A DNA stretch of 21,993 nt from NCBI GenBank assembly GCA_047972995.1, contig JBKEBD010000020.1:1-21993 (forward strand), given 5' to 3'. Position 1 is the stretch's first letter. Every line of letters begins with the position of its first letter. The DNA is from JBKEDC01 sp047972995. GTDB taxonomy: Bacteria > Bacteroidota > Bacteroidia > Bacteroidales > Prolixibacteraceae. The translations under genes were made by a program, and so were the position numbers. Below are positions 6,269 through 14,276 of the stretch, piece by piece. Under the pieces are notes generated by a model, which saw only the letters and a program-made list of their open reading frames with translations, was not told where the DNA came from and did not search any database.

Positions 6269-6514
6269 CTAAGAGACAGTAAAGACTATCTCAAAGCAAG
6301 TTTTATCCTCGTCCCTGCTTAGGTCAAGGTGTTTAACGAATTGGTGTCTTTGCTCCTCACTCATGTCCTTGATGAGCTTTGTAGCCTGCTTACGTTGCCC
6401 ATTGATAACGGACTCAAGCACGTGGTCAAAATATTGCTCCATGCCTGTGAAGCCGTATTCTTTAAGTGTTTTCTTCGATACCATGACTTTAATTTTTGAA
6501 GGTTTTAAACCCAT
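6269..6514 (-). CDS. 81-residue element protein, first gene of the cluster
   Basis: A soluble helical protein with the segment KKTLKEYGFTGMEQYFDHVLES followed by KLIKDMSEEQRHQFVKHL and a short acidic and hydrophobic tail. It could start instead at the internal Met at residue 11 (VMVSKKTLKEYGF), which matches how I recall similar short proteins in Bacteroides elements. It is the promoter-proximal gene of a five-gene minus-strand set. A non-coding leader of about 450 bases lies upstream. Function unknown. Confidence 0.62.
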   Translation of the reverse strand: MGLKPSKIKVMVSKKTLKEYGFTGMEQYFDHVLESVINGQRKQATKLIKDMSEEQRHQFVKHLDLSRDEDKTCFEIVFTVS

Positions 6515-6902
6515 TTTGATGTGGTAATGGGAGGTGGAGTCGTTTCGTTTCTTTTTCTGAAATCTTATTATATGTTTCTTTATTTCTCATAATCTGACAT
6601 TTTTTTTATGCGTTCAAAGGTCGGCGTATGTCTGTTTTCGTTTCATGCGCACTCCGGTGTAGGTTTTAGATGAAGCAAGACTTTGGTAAAAAATACGCTC
6701 GCCCGAAGAATGAGGGAAAGAGGAAGATTTTTTGCCAAACCCTTGTGGCTTGGTCTTTCTTCATCGTTAAGAAGCCGTAATCACCTTTGCGCTTGAACGA
6801 TAAATAGATATGCGCCCTTTGATTTCTTAAAATTGTGGAAGGTTATATCAAAGAAATAAAGTCGATGAAATGGTACTTTAAATATTGTTTGGCTGTTGGT
6901 CG
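6515..6902. other. Non-coding stretch upstream of the element cluster
   Basis: No reading frame with a plausible start and composition is seen on either strand, and the minus strand is interrupted repeatedly by stops. The most notable content is a nested inverted repeat at 6669-6765, listed separately. I found no perfect TAnnTTTG promoter box here. The region could hold the leader or a regulatory RNA for the cluster, or an unrecognised transfer or replication site. Confidence 0.6.
6669..6765. other. Nested inverted repeat, candidate structured RNA or protein-binding site
   Basis: The outer arms GATGAAGCAAGAC (6669-6681) and GTCTTTCTTCATC (6753-6765) pair at 12 of 13 positions. Inside them, GGTAAAAAAT (6685-6694) and ATTTTTTGCC (6727-6736) pair over 10 positions, one of them G-U. 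A 32-base purine-rich apical loop and a 16-base 3' internal segment remain. Two independent nested pairings within about 100 bases of non-coding DNA are more than I would expect by chance. No strand can be assigned. Confidence 0.5.
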
Positions 6903-6939
6903 AAAACAAAAAAAAGGGCAAGCCGAAGCCTACCCTTTT
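6903..6939 (-). terminator. Strong terminator after the recombinase-ORF6N operon
   Basis: On the minus strand a 12-bp stem (AAAAGGGTAGGC with GCTTGCCCTTTT) closes on a UUCG tetraloop and runs into a T tract (cccttttttttgtttt). It lies 23 bases beyond the ORF6N stop. Confidence 0.9.
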
Positions 6940-6961
6940 CATCTGGAGTCTGAAGATAATC

Positions 6962-7498
6962 CTATTCTTTAGGTTTCTTCTTTACTGTATGCTTAACCTT
7001 CAAAACTGACAAGTTAAACTCTACCGTAGTTTCAGTTCCGACTGTTTGAAAATCATCGCTCAAAATATCGGAAATAAGCTCTCCGCTCTTTTGCATCATA
7101 GACTTTTGTTGTTCTTCGCTAGATTGCTCCGGAAGTTGAGATAATGTGCGAGATAGTTCTCTGACTTTGGCAAAGGTTTCGATGATTGCAATAGTCGTCT
7201 CTGTTGCTTTGGGAGATTTCAGAATAGTTGCAAGCATATATAATCCCTTTTCGGAAAATGCTTTAGGGATTTTTCTAACCCCGCCCCAACTTGAAGTCGA
7301 AAATTTCGACTTCAAGTTTTTCCATTCTTCTGCATCTAAATAAATCAAGTATCCCTCTGGAAATTTATCAAGATTATTCTTAACTGCTTCATTGATACGT
7401 TTAGTCTCAACTCCGTACAGAGTGGCAATATCACTATCTAAGATTACTTGGCTTCCTCTTACTGTGATGATTTTATCTTCTATTAATTGTAGTTCCAT
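6962..7498 (-). CDS. ORF6N domain protein (KilA-N-like DNA-binding)
   Basis: A 178-residue protein. The N-terminal about 90 residues fit the ORF6N domain: IEDKIITVRGSQVILDSD, then IATLYGVETKRINEAVKNN, FPEGYLIYL and the aromatic GGVRKIPKAFSEKGLYMLA. ORF6N proteins of phages and mobile elements are thought to bind DNA. The rest is helical (TETTIAIIETFAKVRELSR) with a basic tail VKHTVKKKPKE. It begins 4 bases after the recombinase stop and ends at a strong terminator, so the two share a transcript. As I recall, ORF6N genes commonly sit next to integrases in Bacteroides elements; a role in element regulation is inference. Confidence 0.88.
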   Translation of the reverse strand: MELQLIEDKIITVRGSQVILDSDIATLYGVETKRINEAVKNNLDKFPEGYLIYLDAEEWKNLKSKFSTSSWGGVRKIPKAFSEKGLYMLATILKSPKATETTIAIIETFAKVRELSRTLSQLPEQSSEEQQKSMMQKSGELISDILSDDFQTVGTETTVEFNLSVLKVKHTVKKKPKE

Positions 7499-7502
7499 GA
7501 TG

Positions 7503-8736
7503 TTATACGCTTTGTTGTTGTTGTTTGTATGATTGTTCTACATCGGCTAGTTTCAATGATAAGTTTCTCATATCCTCGCTCAATTTATTGTTTGTGATAC
7601 GAGCATAAATTTGAGTTGTTGTAATATTGGTATGACCTAACATTTTTGAAACTGATTCTATCGGAACACCTTTTGCGAGAGTAACCGTAGTTGCAAATGT
7701 ATGTCTTGCAAGGTGATAGGTCAGATTTTTATCTATTTGGCACAAATCTCCGATTTCTTTCAGATATGAGTTCATTTTCTGATTACTTACTATCGGAAGT
7801 AATTTTCCATCATCTGATAGTCCTTCATACTTCTTTAAGATGATTTTCGGAATCTCTAGTAGCGGTATGTTGATGACTGCATCTGTTTTTTGTCGCATAG
7901 TCATTATCCAATCAGTACCGTCAATACCTTTCTGGATATTGTTTCTTGTTAGATTCCTCACATCAACATAAGCTAGACCGGTAAAGCATGAAAAAACGAA
8001 AAAATCACGTACTTGCTCCAATCTTTTTAGGGAAAAGGGTTTCTTATATATACGTTCCAACTCATCTTCCGTCAAATACCCTCTATCAACTTTCTTTAAA
8101 CGGATTTTGAAATTGATGAAAGGGTCTGCTTTAATCCAACCGTTACTCTTTGCAATGAATACTATCTTTTTGAGCCTTTGCAGGTGTTTTCCTGCTGAAT
8201 TGATATTGCACTTACGTTGTGTTTGCAGGTAAATGGATAGGTTCTCTAAGAACGTATAATTGATTTCTCTTAGAGCCATATCAGACACATGGTAATTCAG
8301 ATTAATGAAGTCTGCCACATATCGTCTTGTAACAATATATTTATTGAATGTGGCTCTCACTTTTGAAACCCCTACCAATTTCTCAAAGTCCTCGTTGTGC
8401 TTATCAAACACAGATAGGACAGTTTCATTATCAACACTCAATCCCAGAAACTCATTCTTTACTTTTTCAGAAGTAATGTGCTTGTCGTGGATTGTTAGTT
8501 GATGGTAGATTGTGTGAATGCGAGCTTTAATGTCTTGCAACATTGCATTCAGTTCTCTTGCAGGAGTGGTTTGTCCGGATGCTTTGCCTAACTTAGTATG
8601 GTAAAATGTGCAACTTGGTGCTGAATTGTACAGTCTCCCCATTGATGGTAATCCTTGATACAATGGGCGCTGTTCCGTCTCTTCTTAGCGTTTTCTTTTT
8701 TACAAAGAATGCTACTTTAAATGTACTTTTAATCAT
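7503..8736 (-). pseudogene. Tyrosine recombinase (integrase), frameshifted near the N-terminus
   Basis: This integrase probably catalyses element insertion and excision. The catalytic domain is intact: YHLARHTFATT gives the HxxR pair, MLGH the second His, and TQIYARI the nucleophilic Tyr. The first catalytic Arg is replaced in TGLAYVDVRNL, as in other Bacteroidetes recombinases such as IntDOT. The longest single frame starts at 8663, but its first about 22 residues are an out-of-frame reading. In another frame an ATG at 8736 gives MIKSTFKVAFFVKKKTLRRDG and INGETVQFSTKL, the usual arm-binding start, and then stops at 8593. In-frame homology resumes as TKLGKASG in the first frame. The spacing between the motifs is about 11 bases shorter than I expect for the family, so a small deletion broke the gene. 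A sequencing error or use of a downstream start is possible. Confidence 0.82.
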
Positions 8737-8798
8737 GGCATCTTTTTTATTAATGAAAAACTCTTAATCTTTTTATGACTTACTACTTTTTATAGTCA

Positions 8799-8806
8799 CA
8801 AAACTA
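8799..8806 (-). promoter_or_regulatory. -7 promoter box of the recombinase operon
   Basis: The minus strand reads TAGTTTTG, a full match to TAnnTTTG, about 63 bases before the ATG at 8736. No good -33 match is found at 19 bases. It would give a leader of about 55 bases. Confidence 0.4.
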
Positions 8807-8839
8807 TTAACTTTCGATGGAAAAGATGTCAATCTAAAC

Positions 8840-8914
8840 AAGCCTATTTCAGCTACTTACAAGCCAATTTCAGCAAAATCTGTGACCAATTTGGCGTGTT
8901 TGAAAAATGGTCAC
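8840..8914. repeat. Phased direct repeats and inverted repeat in the recombinase-tRNA gap
   Basis: AAGCCTATTTCAGC (8840-8853) and AAGCCAATTTCAGC (8861-8874) differ at one base and are spaced 21 bases apart. A weaker relative, TGACCAATTTGGCG, begins at 8883. An inverted pair GTGACCA/TGGTCAC follows at 8882-8888 and 8908-8914. A 12-base direct repeat ttttggcgtttt occurs at 8940 and 9035. Such helically spaced repeats between an integrase and a tRNA fit recombinase or Xis arm sites, though this is inference. I see no coding frame in this 313-base gap. Confidence 0.5.
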
Positions 8915-8975
8915 GAATTAGTCCCAAAACTATGGCAAATTTTGGCGTTTTATACCTACATTCTACCTACATATA

Positions 8976-9018
8976 CAAAAACAAAAAGTCCCGCAATTCG
9001 TTGAATTGCAGGACTTTT
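8976..9018 (-). terminator. Terminator of the tRNA-Lys operon
   Basis: On the minus strand a 13-bp stem with one mismatch (agtcctgcaattc with gaattgcgggact) has a 3-base loop and is followed by tttttgttttt. It begins about 32 bases beyond the last tRNA. It also sits on the element side of the tRNA 3' end, so it may be retained from the original chromosome or supplied by the element. Confidence 0.82.
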
Positions 9019-9049
9019 GCTGTTTTTGACCGCCTTTTGGCGTTTTTCT

Positions 9050-9125
9050 TGGTGACTCAGCTGGGGCTCGAACCCAGGACCCCATCCTTAAAAGGGATGT
9101 GCTCTACCAGCTGAGCTACTGAGTC
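9050..9125 (-). tRNA. tRNA-Lys (anticodon TTT), third and last of the operon
   Basis: On the minus strand the gene starts GACTCAGTAGCTCAG and has a 7-bp acceptor stem (GACTCAG/CTGAGTC). The anticodon stem GATGG-type region carries loop CTTTTAA with anticodon TTT, and a T arm GGTTCGAGCC is present. The 3' CCA is encoded at 9050-9052. The body is identical to the other two copies. Its 3' end faces the recombinase gene, the usual arrangement for a tRNA used as an attachment site. Confidence 0.97.
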
Positions 9126-9189
9126 TCCATACTTATGGATATCTCCTTGTTGAAGATATGTTTTTACAATACGATATGTATTGTGTAAA

Positions 9190-9265
9190 TGGTGACTCAG
9201 CTGGGGCTCGAACCCAGGACCCCATCCTTAAAAGGGATGTGCTCTACCAGCTGAGCTACTGAGTC
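9190..9265 (-). tRNA. tRNA-Lys (anticodon TTT), second of the operon
   Basis: The sequence body is identical to the neighbouring copies, with a 73-base tRNA and an encoded CCA at 9190-9192. The anticodon is TTT. It is 64 bases from the third gene in the operon. The spacers begin with the similar words tctccata and (a/g)ttatgga, which look like processed inter-tRNA hairpins. Confidence 0.97.
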
Positions 9266-9328
9266 TCCATAGTTATGGACACCTCCTATTTGAAGGTGTG
9301 GTTTGCAGCACTAAATGTGTTGCGAAAA

Positions 9329-9404
9329 TGGTGACTCAGCTGGGGCTCGAACCCAGGACCCCATCCTTAAAAGGGATGTGCTCTACCAGCTGAGCTACTG
9401 AGTC
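9329..9404 (-). tRNA. tRNA-Lys (anticodon TTT), first of the operon
   Basis: The gene is identical to the other two copies and is the one closest to the promoter at 9442-9472. The CCA is encoded at 9329-9331. Three copies imply recent duplication kept identical by gene conversion, and they give a strong dosage of tRNA-Lys. Confidence 0.97.
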
Positions 9405-9441
9405 TCCATAAATTATGGTGGCTTTCTTGTTGAAAGCGATG

Positions 9442-9472
9442 CAAAGATAAGGAGGTTTTTCTGAAATGCAAA
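9442..9472 (-). promoter_or_regulatory. Near-consensus promoter of the tRNA-Lys operon
   Basis: On the minus strand TTTG (9472-9469), 19 bases, then TATCTTTG (9449-9442). This is exactly the Bacteroidetes consensus TTTG-N19-TAnnTTTG. The expected start lies near 9435, about 30 bases before the first tRNA. Confidence 0.85.
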
Positions 9473-9570
9473 TAACCAGTTGCTTTTTTCCGATTTTATT
9501 TATCAATTAGTCGAAGTGTGCAATGGGGTTTTATAGCTTCAATTTGTTGATAATTTTGCGATTAGGAGTG

Positions 9571-11706
9571 TTAATTCCCACTTACAATATCATGTATTTT
9601 TTTTAGTTGCTTTTTAGAATATTCATCGTCAGCACGCAAATTTAGTGCTTGATTGTAGTAAGAACGTGCCACGCTGTATTGTTTTTCGTTAAATGCAGCG
9701 TCGGCTTTCGCTATAATTTCGGCATAGGCTGCATTTTGTTTTTCAGAATGTGAGTCGACAATCAGTTGTTCTATTTCAACGAGTCGGAGTGCCGACTGCT
9801 CATCGCCTGGATTGATTTGAAGTACACGAATGTAAAAAGTTCGGGCAATGGCAAAGTCTTTCTTCGAGTAAGCTTCGTTGGCAGAGCTCAGCAGCTCATT
9901 ATATCGATCCATGTCGGCAGGGATGAGTTGAACGTTAATCAGATTAGCTATTTGAACCAGACGCTCCTGAGGATATTCTTCCCAAGCCACACATTTAACA
10001 GCTTCATTATAGTAGTATTTGGCAAGTGCATAGCTTTTCTGATGAAAATACTTGTCGGCTTTTCTGACATGCTCTCGATAAGCTTTTTGTTGCGATGCAT
10101 CTACCGATTGCTTCTTTTTCAGCATAAGATTTATCTGCTCTTGTGGGTAGCTAGAAGTGGGCATCCATTGCTTTGCTTCTTGATATTGGTTTTCGGCTAC
10201 CGAGAAACGATTGGCTGTAAAGTTACGGTCGGCTAATACCAATACACTATCGTAGCTCGCTTTTTGTTGAGCCAGTTGCTGTGCTTTAATGGCATTTTCA
10301 ATCTTTTGAAGTTGGCTTTTGGGATACGACTCATTGGGGAATAGGGCAGATGCCTGTATGTAAGCCTCCCTCGATTGGCTGTAGTTTGAAGCTGCAAAGG
10401 CAAGATCACCACGCTCAATGAGGTTTGTATAGCTAGAATTTAAGTCTTGTTGTTTGATAGCTTGGTTAGCTTCTTTAATTTTAGCTTGTGCTGTGGCGTC
10501 ATTAGATTTATAGTCTAATGCTTTTTCATAGAGTTTAATGGCTTCTAAATAAGCCTGATTGCTGAAAAGCAAATTGCCATCTTTTATCGCTGCAAGGTAT
10601 TGGTCTTCTAAGCTTTGTAATCTGTTTTGTTCGGCTTCAATCACGCCAATTTCAGCTAGTCTTTTGTTAGGATATTCTTCCACCACTTTTAACTCCTTAG
10701 CATGGTTATATAGGCGTTTGGCTTCCTCGTAGTTTTTATTAGAAAGGGCATGATCGGCTTGGGCTATAATGGTTTCATATTGTGCATACATTTCTTGTCG
10801 CCCGATGTGCTTCTCGCTTTCGCCGATTTGATTATTGGCATATTCATCGTAGGGTTTAGCTTCAAGTGCGGTACGATATTGAGAAATGGCTTCTACATAT
10901 TGTTTCGATTTGAAATTCTTGTCGGCTTCAGCTATCGCATTGTTGTATTTCTTATCGATGGCTTCTTGTTCGGCTAGTAGCATGGTAAGCACCTCAATTT
11001 CAGCAATACGGTCGATAGGGAAGTTGTTTTTAGGCATGATTTCATGGGCTGCTTGATATTTGCTCACGGCATTGGTGTAGTCTGAGCGGCTATAAGCTTT
11101 ATTGGCATCGCTGATGAGTTGTTGGTATTGTTCTTCCTTGCTTATTGGTGTTAAATCATTAGAACTGCTAGCCACAGCTTGCTCTTCTCGAAGAAGTTTC
11201 TGCTCGGCTTCAGCTTCTGCTATCTGAGATTTTAACTCATCATCGGAGAGTGAATAGACAATATCAATGTTGTCAATAGAAGCTTGATAGCTGATGTGTG
11301 CTATGGGTGAATCTTCTATGCGAGAAGTAATGAGTTCGTTATGTTTAATTAGTTGAAGGTTCACGGTAAGCGGAGGAAAATCGATGCTTTGATGTTGAAT
11401 GTGTCGAGGTAGATAAGTGTCAATAGCAATTATCTTGGTGAAATATCCATCTTTTTGAATGCGTAAGGTGAGGTATTGATTGTAATCGAGTTGCAATTCA
11501 TATCTCCCAGTTTTAGGTAAGGAGATTGATTGAATGGTTCGATTTTTATCGGAAAGTGTTAAGCGCACTCCTTCAGCCGATGCCGATTGTACGCTAATTT
11601 TCCCCGAAAGGAGGAAAAAAGGTGTTTCATCGGGTGAATCTTGTGCGGAAGTAATGAATGAGAGGCAGAGTAGGGGGAGGAGTATGAGTAAAAATCGGAT
11701 ATTCAT
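9571..11706 (-). CDS. Exported protein with an N-terminal beta domain and nine TPR-like repeats
   Basis: A 711-residue protein. A signal peptide (residues 1-21, ending SFITSAQ) is followed by a beta-rich domain (about 30-120), with GKISVQSASAEGVRLTLSD and LTLRIQKDGYFTKII. This resembles a CarboxypepD_reg or CNA-B-like domain. A linker (about 120-190) leads to nine repeats of about 57 residues (about 194 to 711). Each begins Y..(L/I)I..AD.AF....Y..A...Y..A and ends (D/E)(E/D)YP...L..I. Repeat starts include YQQLISDANK, YNNAIAEADK, YETIIAQADH, YLAAIKDGNL and YAEIIAKADA. TPR repeats normally mediate protein-protein contacts. The protein is probably periplasmic or outer-membrane-associated and acts as an assembly scaffold, but the specific partner is unknown. 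Gly/Pro positions at repeat ends are conserved. Confidence 0.82.
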   Translation of the reverse strand: MNIRFLLILLPLLCLSFITSAQDSPDETPFFLLSGKISVQSASAEGVRLTLSDKNRTIQSISLPKTGRYELQLDYNQYLTLRIQKDGYFTKIIAIDTYLPRHIQHQSIDFPPLTVNLQLIKHNELITSRIEDSPIAHISYQASIDNIDIVYSLSDDELKSQIAEAEAEQKLLREEQAVASSSNDLTPISKEEQYQQLISDANKAYSRSDYTNAVSKYQAAHEIMPKNNFPIDRIAEIEVLTMLLAEQEAIDKKYNNAIAEADKNFKSKQYVEAISQYRTALEAKPYDEYANNQIGESEKHIGRQEMYAQYETIIAQADHALSNKNYEEAKRLYNHAKELKVVEEYPNKRLAEIGVIEAEQNRLQSLEDQYLAAIKDGNLLFSNQAYLEAIKLYEKALDYKSNDATAQAKIKEANQAIKQQDLNSSYTNLIERGDLAFAASNYSQSREAYIQASALFPNESYPKSQLQKIENAIKAQQLAQQKASYDSVLVLADRNFTANRFSVAENQYQEAKQWMPTSSYPQEQINLMLKKKQSVDASQQKAYREHVRKADKYFHQKSYALAKYYYNEAVKCVAWEEYPQERLVQIANLINVQLIPADMDRYNELLSSANEAYSKKDFAIARTFYIRVLQINPGDEQSALRLVEIEQLIVDSHSEKQNAAYAEIIAKADAAFNEKQYSVARSYYNQALNLRADDEYSKKQLKKIHDIVSGN

Positions 11707-11887
11707 AATGGATTAATTCGACTGTTTGTAATTTTGTAGACATTTAAAGGTCTGTCAGAAACCTTCTAATTATATAAATTTACGATAACAGAACGCAAGT
11801 TAATGATTATTTGGGAGATTATAGAAAATTAAAATTAACCATTGAAGCAAATGTTGAATTAATTTCGTCTGTATTTGGTGTGGAAAT

Positions 11888-11929
11888 AAAAAAGCAGAGA
11901 TTCCAATTAGGGGAAGGAATCTCTGCTTT
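11888..11929 (-). terminator. Terminator of the dipeptidyl peptidase gene
   Basis: The stem aaagcagagattcc/ggaatctctgcttt is 14 bp long with an 11-base loop. On the minus strand it is followed by a T run (gcttttttattt). It lies 24 bases beyond the peptidase stop. Confidence 0.88.
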
Positions 11930-11952
11930 AAAATATTACCTAAGAGGTGTTT

Positions 11953-14082
11953 TTACAAGTAGTCGAAGAAATATTGACTCACTTTACGCATGAGGTGCAC
12001 ACGGTCTTTTCCTTGCACATTATGGGGGTGAGTAGGGTAGGTGAAGAAATCCACGTCTTTATCTAGCTCAATACATTTGCGCAAGAATTTCATGCTGTGT
12101 TGTGGCACTACCACATCGTCTTGAGCTCCGTGAATGTAGAGAAGTTTCCCTTTCAAATCTTTCACATGATTCAACATATTACTTTCTTCATATCCTTCGG
12201 GGTTTTCTTCGGGAGTGTCCATGTATCTTTCGCCATACATGATTTCATACATCGACCAATCTACCACCGGACCGCCAGCTACCCCTACTTTAAACACTTC
12301 GGGGTGGCGAAGTTTGAGGTTGGTGGTCATGAATCCGCCAAAACTCCAACCATGCACACCAATTCGGTTGCTATCTACATAGCTCAAGCTTTGTAAGTAT
12401 TTCACACCTTCCATTTGGTCTTTCGTTTCTTCTATACCCAATTGACGGTGGATAACTTCTTCAAATTCTTGTCCGCGGTTGGCCGATCCTCGGTTATCTA
12501 CGGTGAATAAAATATAGCCTTTCGATGCCATATAGTAATACCACCAGCGCGCGCCATAGTGCCAAGTGTTAGTAACGAGCTGTGCATGAGGCCCTCCATA
12601 AACATAGACAATGGCAGGATATTTTTTATTCGGATCGAAATTAGTAGGTAGCGTGATGGTAGCGTATAGGTCGGTTTTACCATCGGCAGCTTTTAGTGTC
12701 AATAATTTTGTTTCGCCCAACTCATAATTGGCAAGTGTGTTTTCGCCTTGGGCAATAGTTTTAATTAGTTTGCCTGAATTGCTGCGAATGTCGGTTTGTC
12801 CGGGCACATCATGTGCCGACCAAGTGTCGATAAAGTTTCGAAATGATGGAGAAAAATTAGCTTGGTGAGTTCCCTCTTCGCTATCTAAGCGAGTGATTTC
12901 GCCATTTGCTAGGCTCACGCGATAGATATTTCGATCGATTCCACTTTCTTTAGTAGCTTGAAAATAAGCATATTTATCGTTGGCGTCAATGCCATAAAAA
13001 TTGGTTACTTCCCAATCGCCAGAGGTAATTTCTTTCAACAATTCTCCGTTGGTGTTGTAAAGGTATAGGTGAAAGAAACCGCTTTTTCGAGTGATATAAA
13101 TAAATTGATTGGAATTTTTGTGTAAGAAAGTCAGCGGATGTTGTGGTTCAACATAAGTGTTTCGAGTTTCTTCAAACAAGCATTTTGTTTTTTTACCATC
13201 GGCTACGCGATATTGATTCAGGTGCATATGGTTTTGTCCTCGGTTGAGTTCAGCCACATAAATAAAGTCTTCATTTGCTCCCCAGCTAATGTTGGTAAGG
13301 TAGTGGTCGTCGGGTTCACCCGATTGTAGATAGATGGTTTTACCCGTTTCTGTGTTGTAAATTCCTATGGCTACTTGGTGGCTAGCCATTCCTGCCATAG
13401 GGTATTTTATGGGGGTATTTTCGGCTGTGCGGCTCATGAAGTTGATTAGTGGATAGTCGGTAACCATGCTTTCATCTTTACGATAGAATGCCAAATATTT
13501 TCCACTAGGTGACCAAAATGTACCTTTCATGATTCCAAACTCGTGGCGGTGTACCGATTGACCTACCACAATTCCTTCTTCGGTTTCATGTGTGATTTGG
13601 GTTTCATTTTCGCCTTTTTTTATGAAAAGATTTTGTCCTTTGGTGTATGCCAATTGATGGGTCGATTCGCAATAGTCGGCGTTTTGCGCATCGGGGGCTA
13701 AGCTGGTCCATTGGCTAAAGCCTTTTTTCTTCAAATCATAAACAGCATAAGAGAAGCGACCTTTTAGCAGCAGTTCATTGGTATTGATAAAAGTATTGGG
13801 TAATAATCTGGTGTATGGCTTGTCGTTTGCCAAGCAAGCATCAGCAATTAAGGCTGAATCAAGGAAGAGCTCGGGAGTTTCTTTGCCCACAATGTGCATC
13901 CAAACGGTGTCTTTGCTGTAGGTTGTGTAATGTTTGTCATCTTGCCATTTTACAAGGCTAAGCATTCGCGGGTAAAGATAAGAGCCTCTGCCTAAGATTG
14001 CATCTTCAAGGCTCATTTGCTTTTGAGCAAAGCTTGTAGTGGCAGCAATAGCCACGAAAAATAGAATAATAAGTTTTTTCAT
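11953..14082 (-). CDS. Prolyl dipeptidyl peptidase IV-like (S9B)
   Basis: A 709-residue secreted serine peptidase; the S9B family removes N-terminal dipeptides after Pro or Ala. ATG 14082 is preferred over an in-frame GTG at 14097 because it gives a standard signal peptide (MKKLIILFFVAIAATTSFAQ). An eight-bladed propeller region (about 35-450) contains HRHEFGIMKG, whose Glu is likely the substrate N-terminus binding residue. The C-terminal alpha/beta hydrolase has GWSFGG with Ser580, HGAQDDVVVP with a probable Asp655, and THPHNV with a probable His687. Length and motifs match the Bacteroidetes family, in which the enzyme feeds periplasmic peptide uptake. It is a single-gene unit with its own terminator. 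Confidence 0.93.
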   Translation of the reverse strand: MKKLIILFFVAIAATTSFAQKQMSLEDAILGRGSYLYPRMLSLVKWQDDKHYTTYSKDTVWMHIVGKETPELFLDSALIADACLANDKPYTRLLPNTFINTNELLLKGRFSYAVYDLKKKGFSQWTSLAPDAQNADYCESTHQLAYTKGQNLFIKKGENETQITHETEEGIVVGQSVHRHEFGIMKGTFWSPSGKYLAFYRKDESMVTDYPLINFMSRTAENTPIKYPMAGMASHQVAIGIYNTETGKTIYLQSGEPDDHYLTNISWGANEDFIYVAELNRGQNHMHLNQYRVADGKKTKCLFEETRNTYVEPQHPLTFLHKNSNQFIYITRKSGFFHLYLYNTNGELLKEITSGDWEVTNFYGIDANDKYAYFQATKESGIDRNIYRVSLANGEITRLDSEEGTHQANFSPSFRNFIDTWSAHDVPGQTDIRSNSGKLIKTIAQGENTLANYELGETKLLTLKAADGKTDLYATITLPTNFDPNKKYPAIVYVYGGPHAQLVTNTWHYGARWWYYYMASKGYILFTVDNRGSANRGQEFEEVIHRQLGIEETKDQMEGVKYLQSLSYVDSNRIGVHGWSFGGFMTTNLKLRHPEVFKVGVAGGPVVDWSMYEIMYGERYMDTPEENPEGYEESNMLNHVKDLKGKLLYIHGAQDDVVVPQHSMKFLRKCIELDKDVDFFTYPTHPHNVQGKDRVHLMRKVSQYFFDYL

Positions 14083-14194
14083 TTTTTCTTGTTTCACATT
14101 AAAGCCCCGAATTTACAAAAAAATATATAAGCGAAGGACTTATTTTTAACTTAGGTTGAGATAGTTCATTAAACTGTGTTTTTCAATCAAATCC

Positions 14195-14276
14195 TTTGGA
14201 CAGCAGCCTCGGTCGAGTTTGTAACTGCTCAAAGATTTGGACAGAAGTGTCCGTCGAGTCTACAATGGTTCATAGT
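14195..14276. repeat. Two imperfect 41-bp tandem repeats
   Basis: tttggacagcagcctcggtc... (14195-14235) and tttggacagaagtgtccgtc... (14236-14276) match at about two thirds of positions. A degenerate third unit may begin at 14284 (tttgggtgttggtgtg). The period equals that of the array at 2681, though sequence similarity to it is weak. The repeats occupy the 258-base gap between the peptidase and Omp85 genes. No gene is seen there. Confidence 0.55.

Noticed and set aside
8896..9114. 72-residue plus-strand open frame
   Set aside because: It runs through the terminator and the tRNA-Lys gene, so it is not coding.
9766..10236. 156-residue plus-strand open frame
   Set aside because: Antisense to the TPR gene, whose nine-repeat pattern and signal peptide are unmistakable; the frame is a shadow.
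11811..11993. 60-residue plus-strand open frame
   Set aside because: It contains the terminator hairpin of the peptidase gene and extends antisense into it; no supporting feature.
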